Below are positions 37,029 to 47,065 of a stretch of 64,000 bases of DNA, in pieces. The notes beneath the pieces were generated by a model. That model was given only the letters and a program-made list of their open reading frames with translations. It was not told the origin of the DNA and did no database searches. The translations under genes were made by a program, and so were the position numbers. Position 1 is the first letter of the stretch. The number at the start of each line of letters is the position of its first letter. The DNA lies in assembly GCA_958295665.1 (NCBI GenBank), contig OY282560.1, forward strand, positions 143,336,091 through 143,400,090. Direction: 5' to 3'. This DNA is from Tipula vernalis (lineage: Eukaryota; Arthropoda; Insecta; Diptera; Tipulidae).

Positions 37029-37090
37029 ACCAATTGAACCCGGCAATCCTAAGATATAAAGCAAGGCCCTATCCACTATTCCACAGAGGG
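37029..37090 (-). ncRNA. tRNA-like sequence, probable SINE head or tRNA pseudogene
   Basis: Reading from 37,090 downwards, the sequence carries TGG at tRNA positions 8-10. An A box follows (TAGTGGATAGGGC, compare TAGTGGTTAGGAC of tRNAs). The B box GGGTTCAATTGG falls about 30 nt later, where T54-T55-C56-R57-A58 would lie. Acceptor-stem pairing and the G53-C61 pair are not preserved, so it is not a functional tRNA. A tRNA-derived SINE is the likeliest reading. The body may continue to about 36,950, but no tail or target duplication was found. Confidence 0.5.
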
Positions 37091-37169
37091 CGACACATGC
37101 TGTCACACAAGTTTCTGAATAATTATTAAAAAATAAAGTTTTAAAAAAAAAAAAAAAAATCGTCAAAGT

Positions 37170-39140
37170 GATTGGGATAGTAGCCTCCATCCTCTAACTT
37201 CTAAACGAGTTCAAATAACGTTTCACGAATTTCTTATATTCGAAAAACGTGATTTTAAGATTTTATTATTTCTTTTTGATATTTTTTGTTGTTGTTGGAA
37301 TAATCATTCCTAGCCAAGTTCTACAATTACATATTAAAATCTAACTTACGTTATATCTTAACTTCAAGGTGGTTTTAATAGAATTATACCAAAAATAAAA
37401 ATATCAACATGAAAATCATCTACCACACGAATATTTTATCTGCAATAAAATCTCTTTGTCCCTTTAGTAAAACGAATTGGTTATGGTTAATTTCCAACAA
37501 AATACAAAAATAAATCATGTAATACAGCTTTTTAAAAGTAAAAACATAATCGCGATTTAATATAAAAATAGAACAATCATCAAGATAGAGGAAACAAGTA
37601 CAATATAACACAAAAACCGTACAGCTATAATCACAACAAAACCAAAACAAGATTAATTTATGAATGCTGAAAAAAAAAAAAAAACCAAAAACGAAATGAG
37701 AAAAGATTTTTTTAAACTGATAAGAAATGACCCAAAAATCAAAAGAAAACCCTAAAATATCGTAAAAATTTATCTTTTACAATTTTTTTTTCCGATGAAT
37801 GGATTGAATGAATAAAATAATCAAGTCTGTAATCATCAGGTATACAAACAAAAAAAGAAAAAAAACAAAAATTTTTTTTTTTGTTTTAATGAATGTCTGA
37901 CAAATTGATTTGACGACATTCAAGCTTAAATATAATAAAGAATACGTAATTTTTCGTTAATCCTCCATTAATCACTGTTCACTATTATACTGATTAGCAC
38001 ACACAAAATTAAGTAGGTTTTGTTACAGATATAAATTGAAATCGGCAATATCTCAACTTGAACAATACAAACTACTAAACACTATATAGGTCTAGATGAT
38101 TTTGTTCATTGGACCAAAAACTAACCAAACAAAAGTAACTAACTATCCCTATAATAAATCAACTTTTTGCTTTACAGATTTTTATACATTACATATTATA
38201 TAAATTATTTTTTCAAGAAAAACAAAAAAATAACAAAGTCAATAACAAAAATTTTTGTTGAATTCTTAGATTGTTAGACAAATAAAATATTGGATAATCC
38301 TTGAAATATAACAAAACAATAATTTTGTTTTATCCCTGCTGCTGCTGCTGCTATATCTACAAAGATAAAAATCAATATAAATTCTTCCTCTAAAATCTAA
38401 AGCACACAAGAAACTTACTTCTTTTATGTTTTTTTAAGTTTACTTTCTCAACTATAAGCAAACAAAAAAAAAAACAATAAAAAAGAAATGTTAGAAGATG
38501 TTTTATGTCAAGCCAGAAAAAAAAAGAAAAATTTCTAGTCATTAAATATTGCCCAAGTAACAATAAAAGATTTCATACGAATAAATACAAACGAAGAACG
38601 GACCGAAATTAAGGATTTAATTTATTAGTGACTTTCCAATCGACCACCGGAAATCATACAAACATATAAACAATTATGATATGAGTAAAGCATAACCTCC
38701 AAATTTTAAATTGACATTTAATTTCTGGTAATAAAATATTACCCCAGCGTAGAATGTTGCTTATGTCTCCTCATGACATGCAGGATGAACAGTTATTATA
38801 GTAGTTAATTTAACAAAGACAAGAACCATAACTTGTGATAAGTACTTGCTGTGGTCGAATGGAAAGTCACTATTTTTTGGTGTTTTTTTATGTATAAAGC
38901 CAACTGTGTTAAAATTATAACAGCTTTAAAGCGTTACCATTAGTAGTGCTAGCGCGAAACTTCTGAGCGCCCTGCGCGAGATTTATTGAACCTCTCCTCT
39001 TAATTTGTTTTTTAACAATAAGAGGAATAATTAAACTGGCTGCAATTTATCAAAACTGGTCTACCGTATGTGCCCCAAATTGATAGTAGCTAATATTAAT
39101 TGGGAAAAAGAATATTTTCTATTAAATTATTCTAGAAAAT
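37170..39140. other. AT-rich non-coding stretch
   Basis: About 2 kb without recognised genes. It contains A/T homopolymers and a short (CTG)n run at 38,336-38,352. Confidence 0.4.
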
Positions 39141-39145
39141 GGGAG

Positions 39146-39352
39146 AGAGACAAAATCCCGAGAGTCAAAATCCCGAGTGTACAAAACCCCAAGGATTTTA
39201 AAAAATTCCAAGGATACAAAATCCCGAGGATACATAATCCCGAGGATATAAAATCCTGAGGGTACAAAATCCCAAGGATACAAAACCCTGAGGATACAAA
39301 ATCCCAGCGATACATACTAAATCCCGAAGACACAAAATCCGCAGGATACAAG
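39146..39352 (+). repeat. 15-16-bp tandem repeat (minisatellite), forward cluster
   Basis: About twelve diverged copies of GGATACAAAATCCCGA, for example GGATACAAAATCCCGAGG and GGTACAAAATCCCAAGG. The repeated Phe/Leu/Gly pattern in an overlapping minus-strand open frame is a by-product of the period. An inverted cluster of the same unit lies at 39,596-39,732. Confidence 0.85.
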
Positions 39353-39595
39353 CCTATGAAAATTCCAAAATCTAGTTGTTGCACAATTGATGCAATTTTC
39401 CTTTGATTTGAAGATGTATACATGCAAAAATCGAACATCGAAAATAGTGATGGTTACAACGGAATCGTTCGCTTTTTAAACTCCATTTTTTTAATAATAC
39501 TGCTTTAAAAACCCCGGTTCCGCAAAAATAAAAATCCCGGTTTTGATTTTGATTTTACTTTAAATTAAAATTTTCCTTTACCAGAAGGGGCGGTG

Positions 39596-39732
39596 GTCCC
39601 CAGGATTACAGGATTTTGTACCCTCATGGTTTTTTTATCCTCAGGATTTTATACCCTCGTGATTCCGTACCTTCGGGAGTTTGTTCCTCGGGATTATTTC
39701 CCGCGGGATTTTGTCCATCGGGAATATGTCAC
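39596..39732 (-). repeat. 15-16-bp tandem repeat, inverted cluster
   Basis: Copies read as the complement of the 39,146 unit: GGATTTTGTACCCTCATGG, CAGGATTTTATACCCTCG, CGGGATTTTGTCCATCGGG. With the forward cluster it forms a pair of inverted arrays about 240 bp apart. Confidence 0.8.
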
Positions 39733-39741
39733 CAACCCCTA

Positions 39742-40012
39742 GAAAATTGGCATTTTCATTCTAATTTTACTATTAAATATCCATTTTCTAGATAATTTTA
39801 AATTTAAAATTTCGTTTTCAGACAAAAGTATATTTGCTTGAAAACGAAGATTTAAATTCTGGAAAATGAAGATTTAAACTTCCTTTTCCGCAATTTTGTG
39901 TTGAAATATTCTGAAAAATGGAGATTTCCATTCTAATTTTAATATTTTGAATCTCGATTTTCGAGATAATTTCAAATTAAAATTTTCGTTTTCAAGCAAA
40001 AATTGTATTAAT
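39742..40012. repeat. ~170-bp direct repeat, two copies
   Basis: CATTTTCATTCTAATTTTA (39,751) and GATTTCCATTCTAATTTTA (39,920) each begin a block. The block continues through ATATCCATTTTCTAGATAATTT / ATCTCGATTTTCGAGATAATTT and AAATTTCGTTTTCAGACAAAA / AAATTTTCGTTTTCAAGCAAAA. Diverged tandem duplication, no coding content. Confidence 0.65.
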
Positions 40013-40217
40013 TCCAGCGCGTAATTACTACCTTTCTAGCAATAAATTCTGAAAAAAACCGGGATAAATTCTGGAAAGGGTGGTGGAGGGGGATTCTTTG
40101 AAAATGTTTTAGAAAATAAGGATTTTCTGCTCTTTCCTAAATATATACATATTAGGGGAAAAAGGATATATACTGGAAAAGGAGGCTGGAAAAATACAGA
40201 TTGTCAACAGCGGTAAT

Positions 40218-41456
40218 GTAATGACCTAAGGCCAATATCCGTTACTCTTATAATATCCAAGGTTTTTGAAACAATTTTAAAAGACCAAATACAGACATTT
40301 GTTAGTCGTAATAGTTTTATTAATGTGCATCAATCAGGATTTGGTAGAAAAATCACAGTACTGCGGAAGCTTTGGTTAATCTAATTGATGATCTTATGCC
40401 CAGTCTTTAGTTAAAAAAAAACTGATTTGCTATTTTGCTGCTTCTAGACTTTGCTGTCCCGATCATGTTTTACTTATTCAAAAACTTATGTTATGGCATC
40501 AATTTTCACCAACTGCGTTAAGATTTATGAAGTAGTAAAACTTAATGGCCCATTGTCTGACTATAGGGTTGTGCCTGGATTTCAATTTTATGCTGATGAC
40601 TGCCAGATTTAGATTTACATAATATTCATGGTTGGTTTGCCAAAAGTGGCATTTGCTTAAATATATCTACATAAGTGTAAAGCATTAATTGATCAAAACA
40701 CATCATATCAAACCCATCTTCGGTTTACATTGTTTATAACCCAATACCCTTTTCAGCAAGAGTTAATAATTTAGGATTAACAATTAATGAAAATTCATTC
40801 AGGAATAGTGTCGACAAATTAATTCAATTCTGTACAGTTTAAAACTTCTTAAGCGCATATGTTCCACTAAATTAAGAATATATTTAGTTAAATCTCTTAT
40901 TCTTCTCAATAAAAATTATTGCCAAGTATTTTATTCAAAATGCGATGCCGCGAATATGCAACCTTGCAAGTTTCATTTAATAATGCTATCAGATATGTAT
41001 GTTTAGAATCTTAATGGTTATGATCATGTCTAAGGTTTTGTCAAATCTATTCTTGGACTTAATCAATCCTTGACGTACCATCTAATTTTTAGGATGGTTT
41101 TATTTATTTTCAAATTGATCAAATTTCGTAAACCAAAATATCTATTCGATAAGATTGAGTTGGCCTCATCAATCAGGACGGGTGACATTGTCAATCAATC
41201 AATCAATTAGGGAAATAAATTCATTCTCTAAATCTATTCAAAAACTTATCACTTAAATATATTACTAGTCCATTCGATTAAGGCAATTTTGTTGCACACT
41301 TGATCTTAAATTAAATATTAAACGTTAATTCTATTTAAGTTATGACATAATTTTTAATTATATTGTGTTTTTGACATGACATTTTTTTTAATTGTTTCTA
41401 AAACGATGGAAAGGACTATGTGCTTAGATCGTTATTAAATAAATAAATAAATAAAG
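40218..41456 (+). pseudogene. Degenerate LINE reverse transcriptase with (TAAA)n tail
   Basis: Pieces in order: LRPISVTLIISKVFETIL and VHQSGFGRK (RT fingers, 40,225-40,340); GFQFYADDCQI (YADD active site, 40,578-40,610); NNLGLTINENSFR (40,765); and a C-terminal SINQEINSFSKSIQKL region (41,195-41,250). A TAAA microsatellite tail at 41,435-41,455 marks the 3' end. The order and the AAATAAATAAATAA tail fit a CR1/Jockey-type non-LTR element. Stops, frameshifts and a deletion between fingers and palm (the FDxVDH region is hardly recognisable) make it a pseudogene. 5'-truncated, no endonuclease seen. Confidence 0.7.
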
Positions 41457-41474
41457 TTTACCTAAAAATCATTA

Positions 41475-41645
41475 TGGAATCAAATTTCCATCGTATCTGT
41501 CGAATTATATCAAAATCAACTAAGAAATAACCAAGTTCAATTAATTTCATCTTAAAATCGTGTAAAAATCCCTGTTCCATCGTGCATGTCAAATTTCATC
41601 ATAATTGGAAAAGAAACAGCCCAGTTATGAGAGCCATAAGGGAAA
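41475..41645 (-). repeat. Fragment of the ~107-bp satellite family
   Basis: Two diverged units in which AATTTCATCNTAATNG is followed by AAGAAACAGCCCAGTT- or AAGAAATAACCAAGTT-like blocks, about 95 bp apart. These are the complement of the phrase repeated at 46,400-47,065 (AACTTGGCTNTTTNTNAACCGATTATGATGAAATT). Confidence 0.6.
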
Positions 41646-43390
41646 AATGAACGACTCAGTTACACATTAAAGTAAGTCCAGCGAGAAACATTAATCCCTC
41701 GAAGGATAAACCACCGAGAAAGACAATCCAAAATCAAATTAAGGTTTCTGTCTAAACGAGCTGTAAGAATTGAGAATTTTCCTTTGCTCCAAGAGAGATC
41801 CGATAAAGTTTCACGCCCCAAAAGCACCTCAATAGAAATGCAGTAGAACAAGCAATGCCCAAAATGAAGAACATTAATTGGAGCAAGAACAAAATGGTCT
41901 CCATAGCAAGTGTAAGTTTCGACAATACTGCATTTGTACATAATGACACCATCTTCAATGTAACACTTTGCACTTATTAAAAAAAAAAAAAGTAACTACA
42001 CAATAAAATAAAATCGTGCAGATAACGCAATCAACATAAGATGAAAACACAAAGAAAAAACAAGAGTTCGTAAAAAAGCACACAAAAGCAGGACAGAAAA
42101 TCGATAGTGGAGCAAAACAAAATAAAATACAAATTTGAAAGACAGATACTAATAAAACTGCATCTACGAGAAAATCCTCCTTTTTTAGGCCTTCTCTTAC
42201 CAAGGGTCCTCTTACTGTATTTCTAAGTCTATTTTTGATATGAATCCGTGATCAAAGGCTAACTCAACCAATTTGAATGATAATTACTAAATGTATGCCT
42301 TTGGTTGCCTTACATATTTGGATGGCCTTAATTTTTTTATTAAATTCATTATGTTCTTTAATTTAAATTTGACTTTGTAATGTTGCCAAATTAAGTTGTA
42401 TGTGTACTGAAAAACTTTTTCACATATTTTAAAAACTTCTACGTTTTTGTGAAATTAATTTACTTAAATTAATTTAATTCATTAAATAAATATGTATTAC
42501 GATACGAAGAGTAAAATAATACTCGTACTCACTACTCATCAATCAAACTGAACTATATTTTACTTCATATATTTATGATGTACAAACATAATATTCTATA
42601 CATATAAATAGATGTTGGAATAATAGTAATTATTGTGGTTTTATTTTACTAAAATTAATATGTTTTCATGTTTAATAAAGTTTTGTGTTAAACCAAAATT
42701 ACTATCAATCAAAGTTGAAATAATATTTTGTTGAAATGATGAATTAACAAAAATCTAATTGTACTTTACTATAATACGTATAACCATTATAGAGAAAATC
42801 AATACGTGTTAAGTTATTTGTTACCGAAGAAATTAATAAAATGGTATGATTAAATGAATGGTCATGCCACTTACTTGATTACCTAGCATAATTTGAAAAT
42901 AACAAACGTTTATGACAACCTTTAAAGTTCTGAGTAAGTTTAATTTTTTTTTTTCATACTTAACTATATTTTGGTTTGAAGGTGAATTAGCTTTCTACCA
43001 TGTGCTTTGCATTTCAAAAAAAAAAAAAAAAAAAATTACTTTGAAATAAGAAGTCCAGAATTTCTAATTTTTCAACTTTTTTATTTGTGGATTTATCCTG
43101 TTTGAGTTACAATAGTTGTAAGTAAAAAAAAACTGAGTGCGACTGAATTTTTTCAATGCCATACTAAAATCGTAAGCAAAGGAAAGTAATATTTTTTTTG
43201 TCGTTATATAAATTCTGCGATTTTGATCTAATCTCATGCAATATATCATTACAAGAGGAATTATAACTTTCGAATTTTTGTTTAATCTCAAATTTCCAGC
43301 AAGGTTCCAAACGTAACCATCCAAAATATTATGCCAAAAACATCTCACATAAAAAAACAAGGAATTATTTCAATACCACCCACCATCGAA
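41646..43390. other. Stretch without a recognised gene
   Basis: AT-rich. Overlapping minus-strand open frames at 41,973-41,660 have mixed, fairly normal amino-acid composition and hydrophobic stretches, but I recognise no family. They could be a decayed coding fragment. T-run near 42,946 and A-run near 43,017. Confidence 0.35.
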
Positions 43391-44320
43391 TCATCTCGAA
43401 TTCTTGGCTCCGTGAAAGAAGCCCGTGGGAATTTATTCCGCCGACAAATATGAATTAATTTCACGACATTTTCAAATTAATTAGTATTCAATTATGGATT
43501 AATTCCGCGATAAGATTATTTTTTTTAACTAATTTAACTCCGCGCGAAGTTAATTCATTTTTATGCTCTTCTTACATTTTTAATTATAAACAAAATTCAA
43601 CGGGAAAATAATTCGTTTTAACACAACTGTTATTTGTTTAACATATTTCAACGAGTTTGACAATAGTACGTTAAATTCAGTTTAATATTAACATCTAAAG
43701 TCAATTTAAATTATTACACTTTCATGGCGAAATAAATTCATATTTATCAGCGGAGATAAATTCATTTGAAAAATGAATTAATTTTATTTCTATTTATTCC
43801 GCGCCTAAATTTAATTGGCTCGAAATTAATTCATTTAAAAAAAATTAGTTGTTGCGAATTTAATTTTTATTCAAAATGAATTAATTTCACCATACAAAAA
43901 GTTGCGGACATAATTTGATCCGCCGGAGTTCTGCATTTGCAGATTTTTGTTTTTTTGTTTTTATATCTGGCAAAACACCTAAAATATGAATGCTTGCCTC
44001 CGAACAATGCCTGGTGTTCCTACTAGCTATAAATATAATGTCAACGATTTTCCTTTTCTCTGCGGGTTCGCGTTCTCTAAATTGGTTGTTTCAGAATTGT
44101 CGTTTCACATGCCCGATATACTACCTGGATCAACAAGTTCTCGGAAAAACCACCGTGTGGCGCTCCCATCGTTCCGATTTGAGTTCTGTTTTTTTGTTAA
44201 GTTGGTACATCTGTTGTTGATATTCCCTCTAAATCTTAGCGTCATAGCTTGACATTTGCAAAAGTTACGTAGTCAAGAGTACATCTATCTCTGTATTTAT
44301 CTGTGTTATTAATCCAGTGC
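43391..44320. other. Stretch rich in GAATTAATT-type motifs
   Basis: Between 43,440 and 43,900 the phrase GAATTAATTTC / GGATTAATTCCGCG recurs irregularly (for example 43,453, 43,496, 43,876), often next to CGCGG or CCGCC. It looks like a decayed repeat, but no terminal repeats could be set. 43,985-44,250 is open in two + frames without recognised homology. Confidence 0.4.
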
Positions 44321-44560
44321 CTTTTTAATTCCTTTTTAATCTTTACACTATCGCTTACGAGATACTAATAATCCAATTCGACTTCGTTCGCCTTTTTATA
44401 TACACAAACCAAACTTCTAGAAAGCTCATGACTTTTCCAGTTAGAATAGAGTAGAAACATTTAGAACAAATTTATCATGAAAAATTCCATTTTAGTACAG
44501 TTAAACATTGAGCTATTAATTTAACTTATTCTCTGTTACACACTAGGTGCCACCGTTACA
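44321..44560 (-). mobile_element. Partial LTR (minus orientation), left arm of head-to-head pair B
   Basis: Complement of the 463-bp LTR, truncated on its outer side (begins within CTTTTTAATTCC) and ending CCACCGTTACA at the LTR start. Arrangement identical to the right arm at 22,563-23,019 viewed on the opposite strand. Confidence 0.85.
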
Positions 44561-44602
44561 ATATTCTATTAAATACTAGGTGTAACTGTCACAATATCTT
44601 AC
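44561..44602 (-). repeat. Spacer between LTR pair B with LTR head fragment
   Basis: Its complement reads TGTGACAGTTACACCTAG and TATTTAATAGAATAT, a diverged LTR head. It is the same junction as 22,521-22,562, showing the two loci derive from one ancestral arrangement. Confidence 0.75.
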
Positions 44603-45017
44603 TGTGACGGTGACACCTAGTGTATAATAGAATAAGTTAAATTAATGGCTCAATGTTTAACTGTACTAAAATGGAATTTTCCATGATAAAATTGTTCTAA
44701 ATGTTTCTACTCTATTCTAACTGGAAAAGTCATGAGCTTTCTAGAAGTTTGGTTTGTGTATATAAAAAGGCGAACGAAGTCGAATTGGATTATTAGTATT
44801 TGGAACGCGATAGTGTAAACTTGTAAGATTATTAGTAGTATTTGGTAAGCGACAATGTAAAGACTAAAAAGGAATTAAAAAGTGATTTAAAAAGTGTTAG
44901 AGTGTTAATATAATTTTTGTGTAACATAAATAAATTCGTTGGTGATAAATTGAATTGATTTTGTTTTATTCACAATCCAGTGATACGAACCTTGATTGAC
45001 AAGGCAGAAACGTAACA
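44603..45017 (+). mobile_element. LTR (plus orientation), right arm of head-to-head pair B
   Basis: Starts TGTGACGGTGACACC and ends AACGTAACA. A TATATAAAAAGG box lies near 44,760. It lacks about 50 bp of the downstream half present in the solo LTR. Its end runs directly into the leader at 45,018. Confidence 0.88.
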
Positions 45018-45325
45018 TTACTATTTTAGATCAAATACCTTATTAAGGTTCGATTCTTGGGTTAACATCACTTATTTTGGTTTGTATATTTACTAAAATA
45101 AATTTATAAATCTTCGTATAAATATTATTTTTTAGATAGATAAGAGCAATTTGGTTTTGTAAAAATAAACTATATTTTGCATTTGCATGTAAATATTGAT
45201 TTATAATCAGATGGCTAGTTTGATAATTTATATATTGTGTATAAAGTATACTTTGTTTATAAATAATGAAAGTGCATGTTTATGAGGCAAACGAATTGAT
45301 TCCGTCATTTAACACGACCGCCATG
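45018..45325 (+). repeat. Retrotransposon leader, copy B
   Basis: Matches 22,028-21,725 on the opposite strand. It contains AAGGTTCGATTCTTGGG and ends with a start codon reading MKVHVYEANELIPSFNTTAM. Similarity to copy A stops at ATGAAAATG. After this point copy B continues into unrelated AT-rich DNA. Confidence 0.7.
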
Positions 45326-46395
45326 AAAATGTTTATGTTAAGAAGTTTTGGATTTGGACGACTTGGTAAGTTTATTTAAAAAAGCCACTGGGAAAAACGA
45401 CTGCCGACTTCTTACTTTTTCCGATTTCTATAGATTTAAAATATTTGCCTAAAGCAATCAAAAAATGTTGAGTTACCTTTTCTAAATAAAATAAAAGTAG
45501 TCGAGTTCCTGTCCTGAAAAAGTCTGTATTTTAATAATAAAAACGATTAATGAATTTGAAAACCTAACAAAAATGCAGGAGATTAATTTCCCTGCAAAAA
45601 AAGGACGGAATCAACAGGATTTAATGCCACAAAAAAGGGAAGCATTTCCGAGCAACTGTTACCGCAAATGCCAGTTCGTAAAAGGATTTTTTGGCAAGGA
45701 TTAAAATCTAATGAAGATGCACCCGATTTGTACCATTTGCATGAATAGTTTTACATTCCTATACGTAAGTAAAATCAAGAATAGTAATCATGACAATTTT
45801 GGACCTTGAGATTTTTAGAGATTTATCTGTTTTGAGGTCCCCTGAGATCGAAAAAGTGGGTTTTTTCTCTCTACATCCCAAATGTTTTAACCAATCGAAC
45901 TGAGACTTCAGATTTAAGGTTTTTTTTGATAAATTGGGAGGTTCCAGTGAGTTTTACTCCAAATGGGCTAACCGGAAGTGGCTACTCTAATGGTCCAGAA
46001 AATTTATTTTGCAAATATCTTAAAAAGTATAAGGTTTACAAAAAACTACTTTATACAAAATGTTTTCAAAACATAAAAAAAAAATAAAATTCTCAAAATT
46101 CTCTGTTCGTAAAAGAAAGTCGTGTGTTTCGTGTCGTGGTCACACCTCCATTTTTTTTTATGTTTTATGATCCTGAATTTTGAAATTTCATATGACCTGA
46201 AACCAATAACTCATTTTCAAATTATGATTCAGGGACATGTGAATCTGTAAAACACGATGTCTATTTCAAAATTTAGTCGAATAGGAAAATAATACAAAAA
46301 ACGGAGTCGGAGCCCGCCTATTTCTCAGGGCTTCGACTCCGCCCTTTTACATATTATTTAAAATTCGAATTCTCGTTATTCGATTTCATATAGTA
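45326..46395. other. Non-coding stretch
   Basis: No recognised coding or repeat structure. It precedes the ~107-bp satellite array. Confidence 0.35.
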
Positions 46396-46399
46396 TCTT

Positions 46400-47065
46400 G
46401 GAACTTGGCTAATTTTTAACCGATGACGATGAAATTCAGAATGCACGATGAAAATGGGTTTCTAAAATGAGTTTAAGATCAAGTTCTGGAGATTTCTCTA
46501 CTGAGGAATGAACTTGGTTATTTATTAACCAATTATGATGAAATTCGATTTATACGATGAAAATGGGATTCTAAAAGGATATTTAAAAGAAATTCTATAA
46601 TATGGCCAGTAAGGAAGGAACTTAGCCGTTTCATAACCGATTAAGATAAAATTCGGCACGATTATGATGAAATGGGGTTCTAAAATGAGTTTTAGATGAA
46701 ATTGTAGAATTTGGCCGATTAGATCTTAGCAGTTTCTCAACTGTTTATGATCAAATTCGGCACGTACGACGGAAATGCGATTCTAACAAGATGTTCTGGA
46801 AAATGACTAACTATGAAGGAATTTGGTGATTTCTTTACCGATTATGATATAATTTTTCATGTAAAATGCTAATGGGTTTACTCGTGTAATGAGTTTTAGA
46901 TTTAGTGCTGGAATATGGCCAATTAGGAATGTCAGCAATGATGAAATTCTTCATGTCTTCTAAAATGTTTCCTAATTTCCTTATTGGCCATATTACGAAC
47001 TGTTCCCATTTCCATCCTACAAATCGAATTTTATCATAAACGGTTAAGAAACAGCCAAATTCCAT
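46400..47065 (+). repeat. Satellite-like array, ~107-bp unit, with an inverted terminal copy
   Basis: Unit heads CTTGGCTAATTTTTAACCG (46,403), CTTGGTTATTTATTAACCA (46,511), CTTAGCCGTTTCATAACCG (46,620), CTTAGCAGTTTCTCAACTG (46,726) and TTTGGTGATTTCTTTACCG (46,820) recur at about 107 bp. Each is followed by ATGATGAAATTCG, ACGATGAAAATGGG and TTCTAAAATGAGTTTTAGAT blocks. Near 46,950-47,065 the unit is inverted (AAACGGTTAAGAAACAGCC). Five forward units plus one inverted. Confidence 0.8.

Noticed and set aside
36906..37190. Protein-coding gene of 94 codons on the minus strand
   Set aside because: The frame crosses an A/T run and the tRNA-like sequence and shows no domain; a SINE-type origin explains it better.
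39146..39352. Regular short repeats that might be taken for a CRISPR array
   Set aside because: Units are 15-16 bp, diverged and contiguous without unique spacers, in an animal genome.
39127..39438. Minus-strand open frame of 103 codons with Phe/Leu/Gly repeats
   Set aside because: Produced by the 15-16-bp minisatellite; no domain resemblance.
41660..41973. Overlapping hydrophobic open frames on the minus strand
   Set aside because: Considered as a receptor or retroelement fragment, but no diagnostic motif could be identified, so not called as a gene.
43064..43360. Minus-strand open frame of 98 codons
   Set aside because: Composition is plausible but no motif or neighbour supports a gene.
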